From CAVPUA01 sp963828015 (GTDB lineage: Bacteria > Actinomycetota > Actinomycetes > Mycobacteriales > Jatrophihabitantaceae), in contig CAWHCD010000005.1 in the NCBI GenBank assembly GCA_963828015.1, positions 186,001-250,000 on the forward strand: a stretch of 64,000 bases of DNA. Reading direction: 5' to 3'. Numbering within the stretch: position 1 is the first letter of the stretch; each line of letters opens with the position of its first letter. The notes beneath the pieces were generated by a model. The model had not been told where the DNA came from and searched no databases. It saw only the letters and a program-made list of their open reading frames with translations. Of this stretch, positions 63,968 to 64,000 are shown one piece after another. A program made the translations under genes and the position numbers.

Positions 63968-64000
63968 CGACGCCCAGGTGGACGCATCGCAGTGTTGAGG

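Overview
This is a 64 kb piece of a high-GC actinobacterial chromosome. The evidence is pervasive GC-rich codon use, GTG and TTG starts, RF2 without the programmed frameshift, an ftsE-ftsX-smpB-ssrA block with a tmRNA tag ending AEFALAA, a Tad/Flp pilus cluster of the actinobacterial type, an LAxTG-type cell-wall sorting motif, and families such as DUF4235, DUF2236/MpaB and DipZ. The exact order cannot be fixed from the window; a Frankia, Nakamurella or Jatrophihabitans-like lineage would fit. No rRNA genes and no CRISPR array were seen.

Layout. Positions 1-6437 hold a broken NarL-type histidine kinase, a YoaK-like membrane protein, the partner response regulator, a peptidoglycan-binding protein, an alpha/beta hydrolase and a GAF-PAS-GGDEF-EAL protein. 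At 6447-6520 lies tRNA-Met(CAT). Its 3' half is duplicated exactly (43 bp) at 10827-10869, and these repeats bound a 4.35 kb integrated island. The island carries a tyrosine integrase, a three-gene-like module (DUF6932-like nucleotidyltransferase, XRE regulator, beta-rich protein), two small genes, a small Cys-rich gene and an inverted-repeat-rich noncoding stretch. After the island come chrA, a flavin electron-transfer operon (ferric-reductase-like protein, FMN-binding protein, ApbE) and a divergent OmpR-type two-component system. Next are a Pro/Tyr-rich membrane protein and a 3575-residue LAxTG-anchored surface protein with DUF11 repeats. It is followed by dipZ, aqpZ and a cation/proton antiporter.

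The segment 34-49 kb is ordinary chromosome: a KOW-like/HTH protein behind a near-consensus promoter, FKBP, aldo/keto reductase, 6-phosphogluconate dehydrogenase with a coupled HAD phosphatase, beta-phosphoglucomutase coupled to a GH65 phosphorylase, Mrp, MarR, MgtE-CBS with DUF1003, CoA-ester lyase with acyl-CoA dehydrogenase, and a HAD phosphatase. At 49.6-54.2 kb is a Tad pilus operon whose tadB and tadC are densely frameshifted. Then follow a 2OG-Fe(II) oxygenase, MpaB-like protein, prfB, ftsE, ftsX, smpB, a frameshifted CYTH-CHAD protein and ssrA. The right end, just downstream of ssrA, holds a frameshifted DDE transposase and a decayed integrase-like gene, as expected for an old ssrA integration hotspot.

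Two themes stand out. The tRNA-Met island carries a compact toxin/antitoxin-like or defence-like module that is not a standard named system, and a single missing base appears to have fused its first two genes. The giant DUF11 protein has a three-unit higher-order repeat (379 codons, three copies) and a Cys pair in each of its 15 C-terminal units, and it sits directly upstream of the thiol-disulfide protein DipZ. Several genes carry single-base frame changes (581, 8688, 50.9-52.3 kb, 53248, 60.4-60.9 kb, 61.8-63.9 kb). Local base-calling errors and genuine decay cannot be separated from sequence alone.
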